The notes below the pieces were generated by a model. That model had not been told where the DNA came from and did no database searches. It saw nothing but the letters and a program-made list of their open reading frames with translations. Shown here piece after piece: positions 8,442 to 17,562 of a stretch of DNA of 64,000 nucleotides. This DNA comes from Hyphomonas sp. Mor2 (GTDB lineage: Bacteria > Pseudomonadota > Alphaproteobacteria > Caulobacterales > Hyphomonadaceae), in NCBI RefSeq assembly GCF_001854405.1, contig NZ_CP017718.1:2480001-2544000 (forward strand), given 5' to 3'. Within the stretch, counting starts at the first letter, position 1, and the number at the start of each line of letters is the position of its first letter. The position numbers and the translations under genes were made by a program.

Positions 8442-9154
8442 GCAGCGCCTCCATATTCGGCGTCCCGGACCAGCAAACCATTGCTGAGCCGCAAGACCGG
8501 CGCCTCAAACTCGCGAATGAGATCCAGGTCATGCGTCGCGATCAGAATGGTTGTGCCGACGCGTTTGTTCAGCTCTGCAAACAGGCGCAGGATTTTTTGG
8601 CCCATTTCAGGATCGACATTGCCGGTCGGCTCGTCAGCGATCAGCAGGTCCGGTTTGTTTATCAGCGCCCGGGCAATTGCGACGCGTTGTTGCTCGCCCC
8701 CTGACAAAGACGGCGTCGGTGCATCAACCCGCTCGCCGAGGCCGACCCAGCGCAGAAGATCGATCACCTCATTCTCGTAGCGATCCGGCTTCTGACCCGA
8801 GACCCGCAGGGGCAAAGCGACATTCTCGAAGGCTGTGAGATGGTCCAGCAAGCGGAACTCCTGAAACACGACCCCGATACGCCGCCGAAGCGCGGCGAGC
8901 TGCTTGCGCTTGAGATCATAGGTCTGGCGGCCAAACAGTCGGATGCCGCCGCGATCCGGCGCGTGCGCCAGATACATCAGCTTGAGCAGTGAGGATTTGC
9001 CCGCACCAGAAGGGCCGGTCAGGAAGGTGAAGCTCCCCTGCTTCAGAACCAGATCGATCTCGCTGAGTACCTCACCGGTGCGCTCATAGGACAGGCTCAC
9101 CCCATCCAGGCGCACGGCGGGTTCATCGCTCAGGTCGGGCCGAATACGCGACAT
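8438..9154 (-). CDS. ftsE: Cell division ATP-binding protein FtsE
   Basis: This is the ABC ATPase of the FtsEX complex, 238 residues. Walker A is GPSGAGKSS (47-55), the Q-loop is in GVVFQEFRLLDHLTAFENV, the signature is LSGGEQQRVAIARAL and Walker B is LLIADEPTGNVD. The H-loop histidine is in ATHDLDLI. The conserved EFRLL and ENVALPL segments are typical of FtsE. It is the first gene of a four-gene minus-strand operon. The divergent zinc-ribbon gene starts 69 bases away, so the promoter must lie within that short gap. Confidence 0.95.
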   Translation of the reverse strand: MSRIRPDLSDEPAVRLDGVSLSYERTGEVLSEIDLVLKQGSFTFLTGPSGAGKSSLLKLMYLAHAPDRGGIRLFGRQTYDLKRKQLAALRRRIGVVFQEFRLLDHLTAFENVALPLRVSGQKPDRYENEVIDLLRWVGLGERVDAPTPSLSGGEQQRVAIARALINKPDLLIADEPTGNVDPEMGQKILRLFAELNKRVGTTILIATHDLDLIREFEAPVLRLSNGLLVRDAEYGGAA

Positions 9155-9222
9155 GTAAATCCTTCATCAATAGGAAACCGGGCATATCGACTATTCCTAA
9201 AAATTGAGCGAATGTCCAAGCC

Positions 9223-9888
9223 ATGATCCTCACGTGCCCAGAATGCGAGACTCAGTACTTTGCTGACGACGCCACGATCGGCGAAAGCGGCCGAACTGTG
9301 AAGTGCGCGGCCTGCGGGCATTCCTGGTTTGTCGGGCCCGAGGGCGCAAAGCAGGGCGAGGCATCGCTGGGCGCGCACGAGACCTATCGCTTGAAAGTCC
9401 GCGAGCGGCGGCGCCGCAAGAGCCGCAACGCCGCGTTCAGCGCCTGGACTGCTACCGCAGCCGCGGCGATCGTACTCCTGGCTGGACTGGTCCTGTTCCG
9501 CGGAGAGGTTGTGAAGCGCTGGCCCGAATCAGCCAGCACTTATGCCTCCATCGGCATGCCGGTAAACCGGTTTGGCCTGGACTTTCTGGAAACCGAAGCT
9601 GAGCGTTTCTTCGATGGCACCACGCCGATTCTGGAGGTTCGTGGCGCCGTCCGCAACACAGCGGGTCGCACAGTCGCCGCGCCGCATGTGCGCGTCATTC
9701 TGCTAGACGACCAGGGGGCGCAGGTCGCTGAAGCCTTCGCGCCGATCTCGCCCTCCTCCATTCCGGAAGACGCCACCGCGATCTTCACCGCGCGGATAGA
9801 AAACCCACCCTTTGAGTCATTTGAGCTTGAGCTTGGGTTCGTTCCAGCCGATACCGCTCTCGCAGCGACCGGATCCCAAACGCAATGA
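9223..9888 (+). CDS. MJ0042-type zinc-ribbon membrane protein with DUF3426-like domain
   Basis: This 221-residue protein starts with an MJ0042 zinc finger (CPEC at C5/C8 and CAAC at C28/C31), facing the cytoplasm. A very basic linker (RERRRRKSR) and one transmembrane helix (about 72-92) follow. The rest is a periplasmic DUF3426-like beta domain with VRGAVRNTAGR and the ending ELELGF. Such proteins are common next to ftsEX in alphaproteobacteria. A role in envelope or division regulation is often presumed but not shown. Its stop overlaps the next gene by four bases. Confidence 0.85.
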   Translation: MILTCPECETQYFADDATIGESGRTVKCAACGHSWFVGPEGAKQGEASLGAHETYRLKVRERRRRKSRNAAFSAWTATAAAAIVLLAGLVLFRGEVVKRWPESASTYASIGMPVNRFGLDFLETEAERFFDGTTPILEVRGAVRNTAGRTVAAPHVRVILLDDQGAQVAEAFAPISPSSIPEDATAIFTARIENPPFESFELELGFVPADTALAATGSQTQ

Positions 9889-10412
9889 GCCTACCGAAAA
9901 TCGAAACCGTTCTCTCCGAGACTGATCTGATGGCCCGGGTTGAGGACGTTGCCGCGCGCCTTGCCCCGCGACTCACAGGCGAGTGGACGGCGATCAATAT
10001 TCTGATTGGCGCAACCCCCTTCACCAGCGATCTGATGAAGGCGCTGGCGCGGCGCAATATCCACCCCGTGCTCGATGCCCTGTGGCTGGAGAGCTATCGC
10101 GATGCGCGTGAAAGCTCTGGCCGCATCGTTGTCCGCGCCGATATTGCCCGGCACGTGAAGGATCGCGGAGTGCTGATCATTGATGATGTGTTCGATACCG
10201 GCCGCACGCTCGCCTTTGCTCGCAATCACATGCTGGCCAAGGGGGCACGCGAAGTGATTACCTGTGCCCTGGCGCGAAAACCCTGGGCCCCGGAAGGCGA
10301 CGATAATGTCGATTTTCACGCCTTCGACGCCCCGCCGCGATATCTCGTCGGTTACGGCATGGATGATGCCGGCCTGTATCGCGGCCTGCCCTACATTGGC
10401 GCGCTCGACTAG
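9885..10412 (+). CDS. hpt: Hypoxanthine phosphoribosyltransferase-like
   Basis: This is a type I purine phosphoribosyltransferase of 175 residues, which would convert hypoxanthine and/or guanine with PRPP to the nucleotide. The PRPP loop is VLIIDDVFDTGRTLAFA (D100/D101, then DTG at 104-106). The ending PRYLVGYGMDDAGLYRGLPY is typical of Hpt. The pyrophosphate-binding N-terminal loop is somewhat divergent (LIGATPFTSDL), so base specificity is uncertain. The ATG overlaps the zinc-ribbon gene stop by four bases, and the stop shares CTAG with the convergent hydrolase gene. Confidence 0.88.
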   Translation: MSLPKIETVLSETDLMARVEDVAARLAPRLTGEWTAINILIGATPFTSDLMKALARRNIHPVLDALWLESYRDARESSGRIVVRADIARHVKDRGVLIIDDVFDTGRTLAFARNHMLAKGAREVITCALARKPWAPEGDDNVDFHAFDAPPRYLVGYGMDDAGLYRGLPYIGALD

Positions 10413-11182
10413 GTGAGCTTCTGGTCCAGCCATTCAAGAATGTCGGCGCTGACCTGCTCGGTGCCAGGCTCATCGACAATCCAGTGGGCATGGTTGCTAT
10501 ATTCGAAATAGTCGCCAGGAACAGCCGCCTGAGCATACTTTGACCCGACCTTTCGAACCGACTTGATGACCGTGGCGCGATCCTTCTTCGCTCCAATGGT
10601 CAGGGTCGGGAGGGAGATCGAGGCTTCATCGATCTCAGGCGCGTCCAACAGGTCTTGATACACGCGTCCGCTATCAAACAGCGCGCCTGCATAAATCTCG
10701 TCATGCCGCGCTTTGTCCACGGCGTTCAGGACACCGTAGCTGAACCCTTTCGGACCGACCTTGAAAACGCCGCCAGGGATGTTCTTGCGCCCGACCTTGA
10801 CGATGGCCCAGAACGTTCGCAGCGCGCGCAAATCTGTCACCGAGCAGCCTTTGGGAGCCGCCGGCGTGAGAAATATGGCGCCACGCACCACGCCCCGCTC
10901 GGCCAGTTTCTGCGCGATGATCCCACCCATGGAATGGCCGATGACGACCGGCTTTTCGCCATCGCGCTCTGCCATCTCATTGGCACTCTGTGTGGCCGCA
11001 TCGAAATAGTCTGACAGGGTCAGATCGGCGAGCGCGTCCGGCGGATTATCCTTGGTTCGCAGGTCCGGATACAGGGTCGGGGTTTCGCACGTCCATCCGG
11101 CCATGGCGAAATCGCGCTTCATGCGATCCCAGACCTCACCGCCGCAGCCAACGCCATGGATCATAAGCAGCGTCTTGCTCAT
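10409..11182 (-). CDS. Alpha/beta hydrolase
   Basis: This alpha/beta-hydrolase fold protein has about 257 residues. The nucleophile elbow is GHSMGG (S84), the oxyanion region is MIHGVGCGGEVWD near the start, and a C-terminal histidine is available in SNHAHWIVDEPG. The ATG at 11182 is preferred over the in-frame start at 11227 because the fold begins at MSKTLLMIHG and a GGGAGG site lies upstream. The substrate is unknown; an esterase or lipase-like role is plausible. It converges with the phosphoribosyltransferase gene and shares CTAG with it. Confidence 0.85.
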   Translation of the reverse strand: MSKTLLMIHGVGCGGEVWDRMKRDFAMAGWTCETPTLYPDLRTKDNPPDALADLTLSDYFDAATQSANEMAERDGEKPVVIGHSMGGIIAQKLAERGVVRGAIFLTPAAPKGCSVTDLRALRTFWAIVKVGRKNIPGGVFKVGPKGFSYGVLNAVDKARHDEIYAGALFDSGRVYQDLLDAPEIDEASISLPTLTIGAKKDRATVIKSVRKVGSKYAQAAVPGDYFEYSNHAHWIVDEPGTEQVSADILEWLDQKLT

Positions 11183-11256
11183 CAGAGCGGCCCTCCCGTC
11201 TATCTTATCTGGGAGCACCATAGGCAAAATTGCCCGATTCTGGAAAGTGCGGCCGC

Positions 11257-11757
11257 CTAGGAGGCGTTGACCGGCGCGCTCCAGCGCTGGAACCGGCGGG
11301 CCACCTCTTCGTAAACCGGGCGTTTAAAGGGCACAATCAACCCGGGTATTTCGTCCAGCCGGGCCCACCGCCAGGCGTCAAATTCAGGCTTGTGCTTGTC
11401 GAGCCGGACATCACTGTCCGATCCCTTGAAGCGCAGCGCATACCATTTCTGCCGCTGACCGAGATAGGGCCCGCCCATACGGCGCAGCAGGTCCGGCGGG
11501 AAATCATAGTATAGCCAGTCTTCGGTCTCTTCGAGCACATCGACCAGTTTTGCGGCGACGCCAATCTCTTCGTCCATTTCGCGCAAGGCCGCTTCGACCG
11601 GCGCCTCGCCTTCATCAACGCCGCCTTGCGGCATCTGCCATTGAAACGCGCCGCGGCCATTCACTCGGCGACCGACAAAGACATGCCCCGCCTTGGAAAA
11701 TAGAGCGAGGCCGACATTGGCGCGGTAATGCGCTGGATCACGTTTCTTGGAACTCAC
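11257..11757 (-). CDS. rppH: RNA pyrophosphohydrolase (Nudix)
   Basis: This is a Nudix hydrolase of the RppH type, 166 residues. It removes pyrophosphate from the 5' end of triphosphorylated RNA to trigger decay, or from diadenosine polyphosphates. The Nudix box is complete (G45 to V67, with REMDEEIGV). RppH-like features include YRANVGLALF, WQMPQGG and QRQKWYALRF. I chose the GTG at 11757 because it forms a GTGA overlap with the upstream deacetylase stop and gives the canonical N-terminus. The longer in-frame start at 11880 lies inside the deacetylase gene. Confidence 0.9.
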   Translation of the reverse strand: MSSKKRDPAHYRANVGLALFSKAGHVFVGRRVNGRGAFQWQMPQGGVDEGEAPVEAALREMDEEIGVAAKLVDVLEETEDWLYYDFPPDLLRRMGGPYLGQRQKWYALRFKGSDSDVRLDKHKPEFDAWRWARLDEIPGLIVPFKRPVYEEVARRFQRWSAPVNAS

Positions 11758-13022
11758 CCCTGAGGGTCTAGACGAGCTTGCTGGGTCTGGCCAGCACTCT
11801 GTCCAGCACCGAGCGAACGCTTGGCATAGTAGGATGCAGGTGCCAGGGCGATGCCCTTGTCTTCCAAGGTCGGGATCCACTCTTTCAGGAGATCGATCGA
11901 GACCGGGAATGGCATGCTGGTGCCGAGGGCCGCGCCGCGCTCGCGCGCCGTGGTTTCGAGCACCAGGAGTTGTTGGGAAATCTCGTCCGCGACGGGCCGC
12001 GCATCGACCCAGGCGGTGGCCTTGCCGAAGGCGAGATCGGAGTCGCGGGCGCTGCGTTCAAACTCCGAGCGGATCAGGCTGCCATCCTCGAAGAAGGCCA
12101 CACCCTTGGCGCTGAGCTCGGCCACGATCGGATCAACGGCAGCGCCTTCGGTCGCAAACTTCGCGCCCTGATAGTTCATCACCCCGACATAACCGGGTGT
12201 CCGCGCCAGTAATTTGGCGAGGCGCTGTTTGTTCGTGTCGGCTGAGACCCCGACCTGCATGACATAAGCGTGCGGACGCTGACGGCCGTAATCATAAGGC
12301 TCCATCGGCAATTCGATCAGCACCTCATGCCCGGCACGGCGCGCGCGGCGGACCCAGGTGCGCAAATTGTCAGAGGTCGGCGCGAAGGACAGCGTGACCT
12401 CCGGCGGCAATTCATCAATGGCAGCCCGGGTCCGGGTCGCATTGGTGCCGAGGCCGCTGACAATCAGAGATACTGTCGGTTTGCCCTCCGGGTTTGAGAA
12501 GGCACGAGCATTGCGGGCAAGGGGCGAGTCATCAGCAATCTCTGCGCCCACCTGAACCATTTTCGAGGTGATTTCGTTCGGATCAGCGGCTGTATCGCCG
12601 TCGCCGATCTGGCTGATCTGACTATAGGTCTGACCCGGCAGCACCGTCTTGCCATTGATGCGAATGCCTTGCGGTTGTTCGGTCGCGGTCGCTGAGGCCG
12701 GCATACGCGTCGCGCCATTATATTCCACGCCGAGATCAGGCTCATTCCCGGCGCCACCCGGACCTGTCGGCGCAGTGTCCGCCTGAGCAAATCCGACCGC
12801 TGCCTCATAGCCAGGCAGGCGCGGATTGAGTTGCGGCGCGTCGGATGGGGTCTCGTCAAACAGCGCCATGCGCACCGTTGGGCCCGCGGCATCGGCATCG
12901 CCCATGACGTGCATGGCCATAGCGCCAGACCCGAGCAGGAAGGTCAGGGTGAATGCCCCAAGTGCGGAGTGCACCAGGCCGCTACGGAATGGCGATGGAT
13001 CGCGCGCGATGCGAGACGACAT
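11754..13022 (-). CDS. Divergent polysaccharide deacetylase family protein (YibQ/DUF610)
   Basis: This 422-residue protein has an N-terminal membrane anchor or signal (residues about 15-38). A long low-complexity linker follows to about residue 170. The C-terminal domain is a divergent polysaccharide deacetylase of the YibQ type, seen in VSLIVSGLGTNATRTRAAIDELPPE, LIELPMEPYDYG and GVMNYQGAKF. These proteins are periplasmic and commonly sit beside envC and ctpA, as here. The enzymatic activity of the family is not established. The ATG at 13022 has an AGGAG site; the ORF could begin at 13040. It overlaps rppH by four bases. Confidence 0.88.
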   Translation of the reverse strand: MSSRIARDPSPFRSGLVHSALGAFTLTFLLGSGAMAMHVMGDADAAGPTVRMALFDETPSDAPQLNPRLPGYEAAVGFAQADTAPTGPGGAGNEPDLGVEYNGATRMPASATATEQPQGIRINGKTVLPGQTYSQISQIGDGDTAADPNEITSKMVQVGAEIADDSPLARNARAFSNPEGKPTVSLIVSGLGTNATRTRAAIDELPPEVTLSFAPTSDNLRTWVRRARRAGHEVLIELPMEPYDYGRQRPHAYVMQVGVSADTNKQRLAKLLARTPGYVGVMNYQGAKFATEGAAVDPIVAELSAKGVAFFEDGSLIRSEFERSARDSDLAFGKATAWVDARPVADEISQQLLVLETTARERGAALGTSMPFPVSIDLLKEWIPTLEDKGIALAPASYYAKRSLGAGQSAGQTQQARLDPQG

Positions 13023-13071
13023 TGAGGCTCCTGAGAACACTTTAAACCCGAGCGTCCAGTTTGCCGTTCGA

Positions 13072-13102
13072 ATGGTTAAGAAGAGGCAAACTCCAATTAA
13101 CC
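13072..13102. promoter_or_regulatory. Possible CtrA-type half sites upstream of the deacetylase gene
   Basis: ATGGTTAA at 13072-13079 is the reverse complement of TTAACCAT, the CtrA half-site consensus known from Caulobacter. A second TTAACC lies at 13097-13102 in the opposite orientation. Both fall in the 169-base gap before the deacetylase start at 13022. The spacing is not the classical TTAA-N7-TTAA, so regulation by CtrA is only an inference. Confidence 0.3.
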
Positions 13103-13191
13103 TTTGGGGTGATTTGCAGCGTTTCGCGAGCCGAATTGCATAACAATTTGGTTAGTCGCTACCTGCAATTGAAATCGGAAGTTTCGACCGA

Positions 13192-14520
13192 CTAGCCAGC
13201 GCGTGTGTCCGTGCTGGCCAGGACGCCGCCTGCCTTAAGAAATTCGATCGCTTTCTCAAGTTGATAATCCTCGCCTTCATAGTCTTCCGGCGGCATGTCG
13301 TCGGGAATGTGTGGCAAGTTGCGGGCAGTGCCGTCTTCATTGTCGAGCGCGTTTGGTAAATCAGCTTCCGAATAGCGGCGGATCTTGTCGAGATCCTCTT
13401 CGCTGACGCGGCGGTTGGAGACTTCCAGATCCGGCACGATACCCGTCGCCTGGATCGAACGACCCGCCGGCGTGTAATAGCGCGCAGTGGTCAGGCGGAT
13501 CGCGCCGCGATCGGCGCCGAGCGGCATCACAGTCTGAACCGAGCCCTTGCCGAAACTGGTCATGCCAATCACGGTGGCGCGGTCGCGGTCCTGCAGCGCC
13601 CCGGCCACAATTTCCGAGGCCGAAGCCGAGCCATTATTGATCAGCACAACGATCGGCACACCCTTGAACACTTCGCCGCGCTCAGCATTGGACCGCATGA
13701 CATCGCCCGGTCGACGGCCAATGGTCGAAACGACTTCCCCGCCGGACAGGAACTGGTCGCTCACCGATACGGCTTCGTCCAGCAAACCGCCGCCATTATT
13801 GCGCAGGTCGAGAATGATCCCTTGCGGATTGCGGCCAATATCATCGCGGATATCGTCAAACGCCTCGATCAGCTTGGTCGTGGTCTTCTTGTTGTTGAAG
13901 GTCGCGATCCGGATATAGGCAATGTCGTCGCCCTTATTGGTGTACTCGACATATTTTGGCTCGATCACTTCACGGATCAGGGTCACGTCAAATGGATCCT
14001 GACCTTCGCGATAGACGGTCACCGTCAGCTCTGTTCCCGGATCACCGCGCATGTCGCTGACCGCATCATCCAGGCTCAGCCCGACAATCGCGCGGGAATT
14101 GATATGCGTCAGCAGATCGCCTGGCTCGAGACCGGCGCGGCTGGCCGGTGTGTCATCCATCGGGGTCACGACTTTTACAAAGCCATCTTCCATGGTCACT
14201 TCAATGCCGAGCCCGCCATACTCGCCGGACGTGGTGACTTGCAGCGCCTCAAACTCATCCGGAGACATGTAACCCGAATGGGGATCCAGCGAGCCGAGCA
14301 TGCCGTCGATGGCTGCTTCCAGGGCCGCAACTTCATCAATCTCTTCGACATAGTCCGCTTTGGCGCGCGCCATGACTTCGGTGAACAGCGAGAGCTGCTC
14401 GAACGCCGCCTCATAGCGCGGCGGATTGTATTCAGAATCCGGCCAGGCAACAGCTGACACCCCAACGGCAGTGGCCCCAAGTACGACCCCCAACGCGGCT
14501 CCGGTCAGCATAGCTCTCAT
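13192..14520 (-). CDS. ctpA: S41 family C-terminal processing peptidase
   Basis: This is a carboxyl-terminal processing serine protease of 442 residues. It has an N-terminal signal or anchor, a PDZ domain (about 90-170, with GLGIEVTMEDG and GLEPGDLLTHIN) and an S41 catalytic domain. The Ser-Lys dyad is S300 in NGSASASEI and K325 in SFGKGSVQ, 25 residues apart as in Prc/CtpA. It acts in the periplasm, often controlling peptidoglycan hydrolases. The ATG at 14520 follows an AGGAG site and is preferred over the ORF edge at 14562. It lies 23 bases after the envC-like gene. Confidence 0.94.
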   Translation of the reverse strand: MRAMLTGAALGVVLGATAVGVSAVAWPDSEYNPPRYEAAFEQLSLFTEVMARAKADYVEEIDEVAALEAAIDGMLGSLDPHSGYMSPDEFEALQVTTSGEYGGLGIEVTMEDGFVKVVTPMDDTPASRAGLEPGDLLTHINSRAIVGLSLDDAVSDMRGDPGTELTVTVYREGQDPFDVTLIREVIEPKYVEYTNKGDDIAYIRIATFNNKKTTTKLIEAFDDIRDDIGRNPQGIILDLRNNGGGLLDEAVSVSDQFLSGGEVVSTIGRRPGDVMRSNAERGEVFKGVPIVVLINNGSASASEIVAGALQDRDRATVIGMTSFGKGSVQTVMPLGADRGAIRLTTARYYTPAGRSIQATGIVPDLEVSNRRVSEEDLDKIRRYSEADLPNALDNEDGTARNLPHIPDDMPPEDYEGEDYQLEKAIEFLKAGGVLASTDTRAG

Positions 14521-14543
14521 CGGCACTTCTCCTGCGTGCGGCG

Positions 14544-15755
14544 CTAGCCGCGTTTCATCCATTTGGCCGGGTTCATCGGCTTGCCTGATTTACGGACCTC
14601 AAGATAGAGTTCCGGTTCACCATTGGCCCGATCGGCCATCTTCGCCACCGGCTCGCCCTGTTTCACTGCTTGGCCAACAGCGACATAGCTCGACGACATT
14701 CCGGACAACAGTACATGGTATCCATCGCTTGTCGAGAGGATCAGTAACTGCCCGTAACTGCGGAATGGACCGGAAAATTCGACCACCCCGTCCACAGGCG
14801 CGGCGACCTGCGCGCCGCTGCGCGTCAGATAAGCGATGCCCTCGGATGTGCTGCCGCCCGGCATCTTGTCACCCCAGACGCGCACCATTCGACCGGCCGT
14901 CGGCGCCGCGAGCACGCCGAGCGGCTGCGAAACCGTCGCGCGCGGCAGGCTGGCGCGCTGACTCGGGCGCGCGCGCGGCGTTTCGGCGAAGGTCAGACGG
15001 GGTTTCAGCCGGGGGGCACCCGGCGCAATGGCTTCCAGCGCTGCGATCAACTCGCGCACTGTACTGGCTTGTTCTCCAAGCGTTTCCGCCCGCTGGCGCA
15101 GTTTCTCGGCATCCGCTGTCACGTCTTCAAAGGCAGAGCGTTTCGCCGCCGTGAGCTGCGTGATCTCTTCCCGCTTCAACGACAAAGCCGCTTCTGCTGC
15201 GGCCAGCGATTTCTGTTCACGCAGGACCTGTCTCTCGAGGCGGCGCAGGCCGGTAATCTCTTCCCCGAGCGCGGTGGTACGCTCGCGGACGTTTGGCGCG
15301 ACCTCGCCCATCAAGATGGCGGCACGGATCGCCTGATTGGCGTCTTGCGGCTGGGTCAGCAAGGCAGGCGGACGATGACGTCCGGACAGGGCCAGCGACG
15401 CCATCAAATCTTCGAGAGCCGATTCTCCATCGACCAACTGCGTGCGCGCAGAGCCCAGACGGGTGCGCAGAGAGACCAGTTTCAGTTCAGCAGACGTCGC
15501 CTGCTCCTCCCGCCGCTGGCTTTCCATGGCAGCAGAAATCAGTTCGCGCTCAAGCCCCTCCAGGTCATTCGAAACAACGCTGCCCGCCTGTTCCAGGGCC
15601 GCGAGCTGTTTGAGTGCGTCTTCGCGTTCCGCCTCCAGCGCTTCCAGCTCGGCGCGGGAAACATCGCCCTCACCAATAGCGGGCACGCCCGCAAAGCCAA
15701 TAATGGCCACACAGGCGGCCAATCGGCCAAGAGTCGAAGGCGGTGCGATTCGCAT
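14544..15755 (-). CDS. EnvC-like murein hydrolase activator (degenerate LytM)
   Basis: This is an EnvC-type protein of 403 residues with a signal peptide and two long coiled-coil stretches (about 25-100 and 135-225). A C-terminal LytM/M23 domain covers about 290-403. The zinc ligands of active M23 peptidases appear lost: the usual HxxxD site reads STSEGIA, although LYLEVRKSGKPMNP is kept. It should therefore activate amidases rather than cut peptidoglycan itself, as EnvC does under FtsEX control. Its gene heads the ctpA-deacetylase-rppH run. The ATG at 15755 is preferred to the TTG at 15761. Confidence 0.88.
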   Translation of the reverse strand: MRIAPPSTLGRLAACVAIIGFAGVPAIGEGDVSRAELEALEAEREDALKQLAALEQAGSVVSNDLEGLERELISAAMESQRREEQATSAELKLVSLRTRLGSARTQLVDGESALEDLMASLALSGRHRPPALLTQPQDANQAIRAAILMGEVAPNVRERTTALGEEITGLRRLERQVLREQKSLAAAEAALSLKREEITQLTAAKRSAFEDVTADAEKLRQRAETLGEQASTVRELIAALEAIAPGAPRLKPRLTFAETPRARPSQRASLPRATVSQPLGVLAAPTAGRMVRVWGDKMPGGSTSEGIAYLTRSGAQVAAPVDGVVEFSGPFRSYGQLLILSTSDGYHVLLSGMSSSYVAVGQAVKQGEPVAKMADRANGEPELYLEVRKSGKPMNPAKWMKRG

Positions 15756-15834
15756 GGTCAAATTATGCCACGGGCAGAGTGATCAGGACATTAACAGGAC
15801 CTGATCAGCTCAAATCGTCATCAATATGGCGATG

Positions 15835-16866
15835 TTAACCGTCTTTGGCGGCGATCTGGTCGGCCAGATCAACGATCACCTTGGCCTGTTTCCAGGTCGC
15901 GTCGTCCTGCATCTTGCCATCCAGCATGGCCACACCGGCGCCATCTGGAATGGCGTCGAGAACGCGGCGGGCGAAGGCGACTTCGTCCGGATCCGGGCTG
16001 AACACTTTCTTGGCCACCTCAATCTGGCTTGGGTGCAGCGTCCAGGTGCCGACGCAGCCCATCAGGAAAGCATTGCGGAATTGCTGCTCGCAGGCTTCGA
16101 GATCGGCAATATCGCCAAATGGGCCATAGAAGGGCTTGATGCCCGCCATGCCACAGGCGTCGACCATTTTGCCGACCGTATAATGCCACGGGTCCTGCTG
16201 GGCGCTGGTACGTGGGCTGCCATCCGCGTTCGGATCTTCGATCACGCGATAGAACGGATGGCCGCCGCCGACCCGTGTTGTCTTCATCTTGCGCGACGCT
16301 GCGAGATCGGCGGGGCCAAGTGAAATGCCCTGCATACGTGGCGAGGCGAGCGCAATGTCCTCCACCCGTGCAACCCCCTCTGCGGTCTCGAGAATGGCAT
16401 GCAGCAGGATGGGGCGCGTCAGCCCGGCTTTGGCTTCGAGCTGAGCGACCAGTTGATCGACATAGTGAATGTCCCAGGGCCCTTCGACCTTTGGAATCAT
16501 CAGCACATCAATCTGTTGCCCGGCCCTGGTCACAAGCTCAGTGACATCGTCCAGGAACCAGGGCGAGTTCAAACAGTTCACTCGGCTCCACAGACCCGTG
16601 CCTTTGGCCTGCCAGTCGAGCATGTTGGCCATTTCGATGACGCCCGCGCGCGCGGCCTCTTTGGCATCGGCAGGGATCGCATCTTCAAGATTCCCGAGTA
16701 CGACGTCACATGTATCGGCCATGCCAGGCACCTTGGCGCGGACCTTGTCGAGATGCGGCGGCACGAACTGGATCATCCGTTCGACCCGGACGGGCAGCTC
16801 GCGCATCGGGTCGGGCGCTCCCGCCGCAAGGGGTTTGAAAAACTGTCGCGGCGCTTTTTGACTCAT
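15835..16866 (-). CDS. HpcH/HpaI aldolase/citrate lyase family CoA-ester lyase
   Basis: This 343-residue protein is of the CitE/malyl-CoA lyase type, a TIM barrel that cleaves or condenses CoA esters such as malyl-CoA. Motifs are [13 protein letters not shown] (metal-binding acidic pair), the arginine region [28 protein letters not shown] and SLGPADLA. The ending [19 protein letters not shown] is conserved in the family. The start at 16866 has a GGAG site; the ORF edge is 16908. The true substrate (L-malyl-CoA, beta-methylmalyl-CoA or citramalyl-CoA) cannot be told here, and no partner pathway genes are adjacent. Confidence 0.85.
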   Translation of the reverse strand: MSQKAPRQFFKPLAAGAPDPMRELPVRVERMIQFVPPHLDKVRAKVPGMADTCDVVLGNLEDAIPADAKEAARAGVIEMANMLDWQAKGTGLWSRVNCLNSPWFLDDVTELVTRAGQQIDVLMIPKVEGPWDIHYVDQLVAQLEAKAGLTRPILLHAILETAEGVARVEDIALASPRMQGISLGPADLAASRKMKTTRVGGGHPFYRVIEDPNADGSPRTSAQQDPWHYTVGKMVDACGMAGIKPFYGPFGDIADLEACEQQFRNAFLMGCVGTWTLHPSQIEVAKKVFSPDPDEVAFARRVLDAIPDGAGVAMLDGKMQDDATWKQAKVIVDLADQIAAKDG

Positions 16867-16937
16867 GATCCGATCTCCATTGCGAGGCGCAAAATAGCCA
16901 GCCGCCATAAACTGACAATGGGGGGATCGTCGCAGGC

Positions 16938-17435
16938 CTACCGCGTGAACGAGAAAACGTTGCGACGGAAGGCGTCCGTCTCGCCCTCATACGTCACCAT
17001 CTTGCGCATTTCGAACGTCTTTGAGCCAAGCGTGTAGATCATCTCGCATGTCGCTGCCTTGCCCATATCCTTGCAGGAAGAGGTTGTGCGAATTTCACGC
17101 GCCCCGGTGTCCAGCAAGGCGTTTGCGACCACGGTTTCACCATTGATTTGTGTCCCGTCGGCGCTGATGCCCGTCAGCGAGGTTGAATTGGCGTGCGGCT
17201 CATCGGGATACTGGAAGCTGAACTTAAACCCGCCCTCGGTCTCAGCCACATCGATCTCGGCCGGGATGGTGAAATCCTTCACTGGCTCGCCATAATTCAA
17301 ATAGGTGAGCGATCCCGTCCACTCTGTGCCGATCACGACGGACAGGTCCTCCACAGACACCGTGACCGGGTCTTCTGCAGCACTCGAAAAGACAATCAAG
17401 GGCGAAATCAACAGGGGTAGAATGATCCGTTTCAT
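16938..17435 (-). CDS. Secreted protein of unknown function
   Basis: This 165-residue protein has a clear signal peptide ([20 protein letters not shown], cleavage near AAE). The mature part is rich in beta strands, with two cysteines in [14 protein letters not shown] that could form a disulphide in the periplasm. No family is recognised. I chose the ATG at 17435 because the signal peptide starts there; the ORF edge at 17462 adds nine polar residues. It is divergent from the membrane-protein gene at 17563. Confidence 0.65.
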   Translation of the reverse strand: MKRIILPLLISPLIVFSSAAEDPVTVSVEDLSVVIGTEWTGSLTYLNYGEPVKDFTIPAEIDVAETEGGFKFSFQYPDEPHANSTSLTGISADGTQINGETVVANALLDTGAREIRTTSSCKDMGKAATCEMIYTLGSKTFEMRKMVTYEGETDAFRRNVFSFTR

Positions 17436-17524
17436 AAGGCGCCTTTCAGTCAGATTGCCCATATTCTACGGCCCTGGGCGTGAATTGGATCAGCCTGAGA
17501 CAAACTTGCTCTAGCGCTTCCGAT

Positions 17525-17544
17525 TTAAAAGATATATCATTTAA
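17525..17544. promoter_or_regulatory. 20-base near-perfect palindrome before a membrane-protein gene
   Basis: The sequence TTAAAAGATATATCATTTAA is symmetric at nine of ten half-site positions, centred on GATATATC. It ends six bases before the GGGAGG ribosome-binding site of the gene at 17563. Its place between two divergent genes and its symmetry suggest an operator for a dimeric repressor. No known regulator consensus is matched. Confidence 0.4.
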
Positions 17545-17562
17545 AAATTCGGGAGGTTTTAA

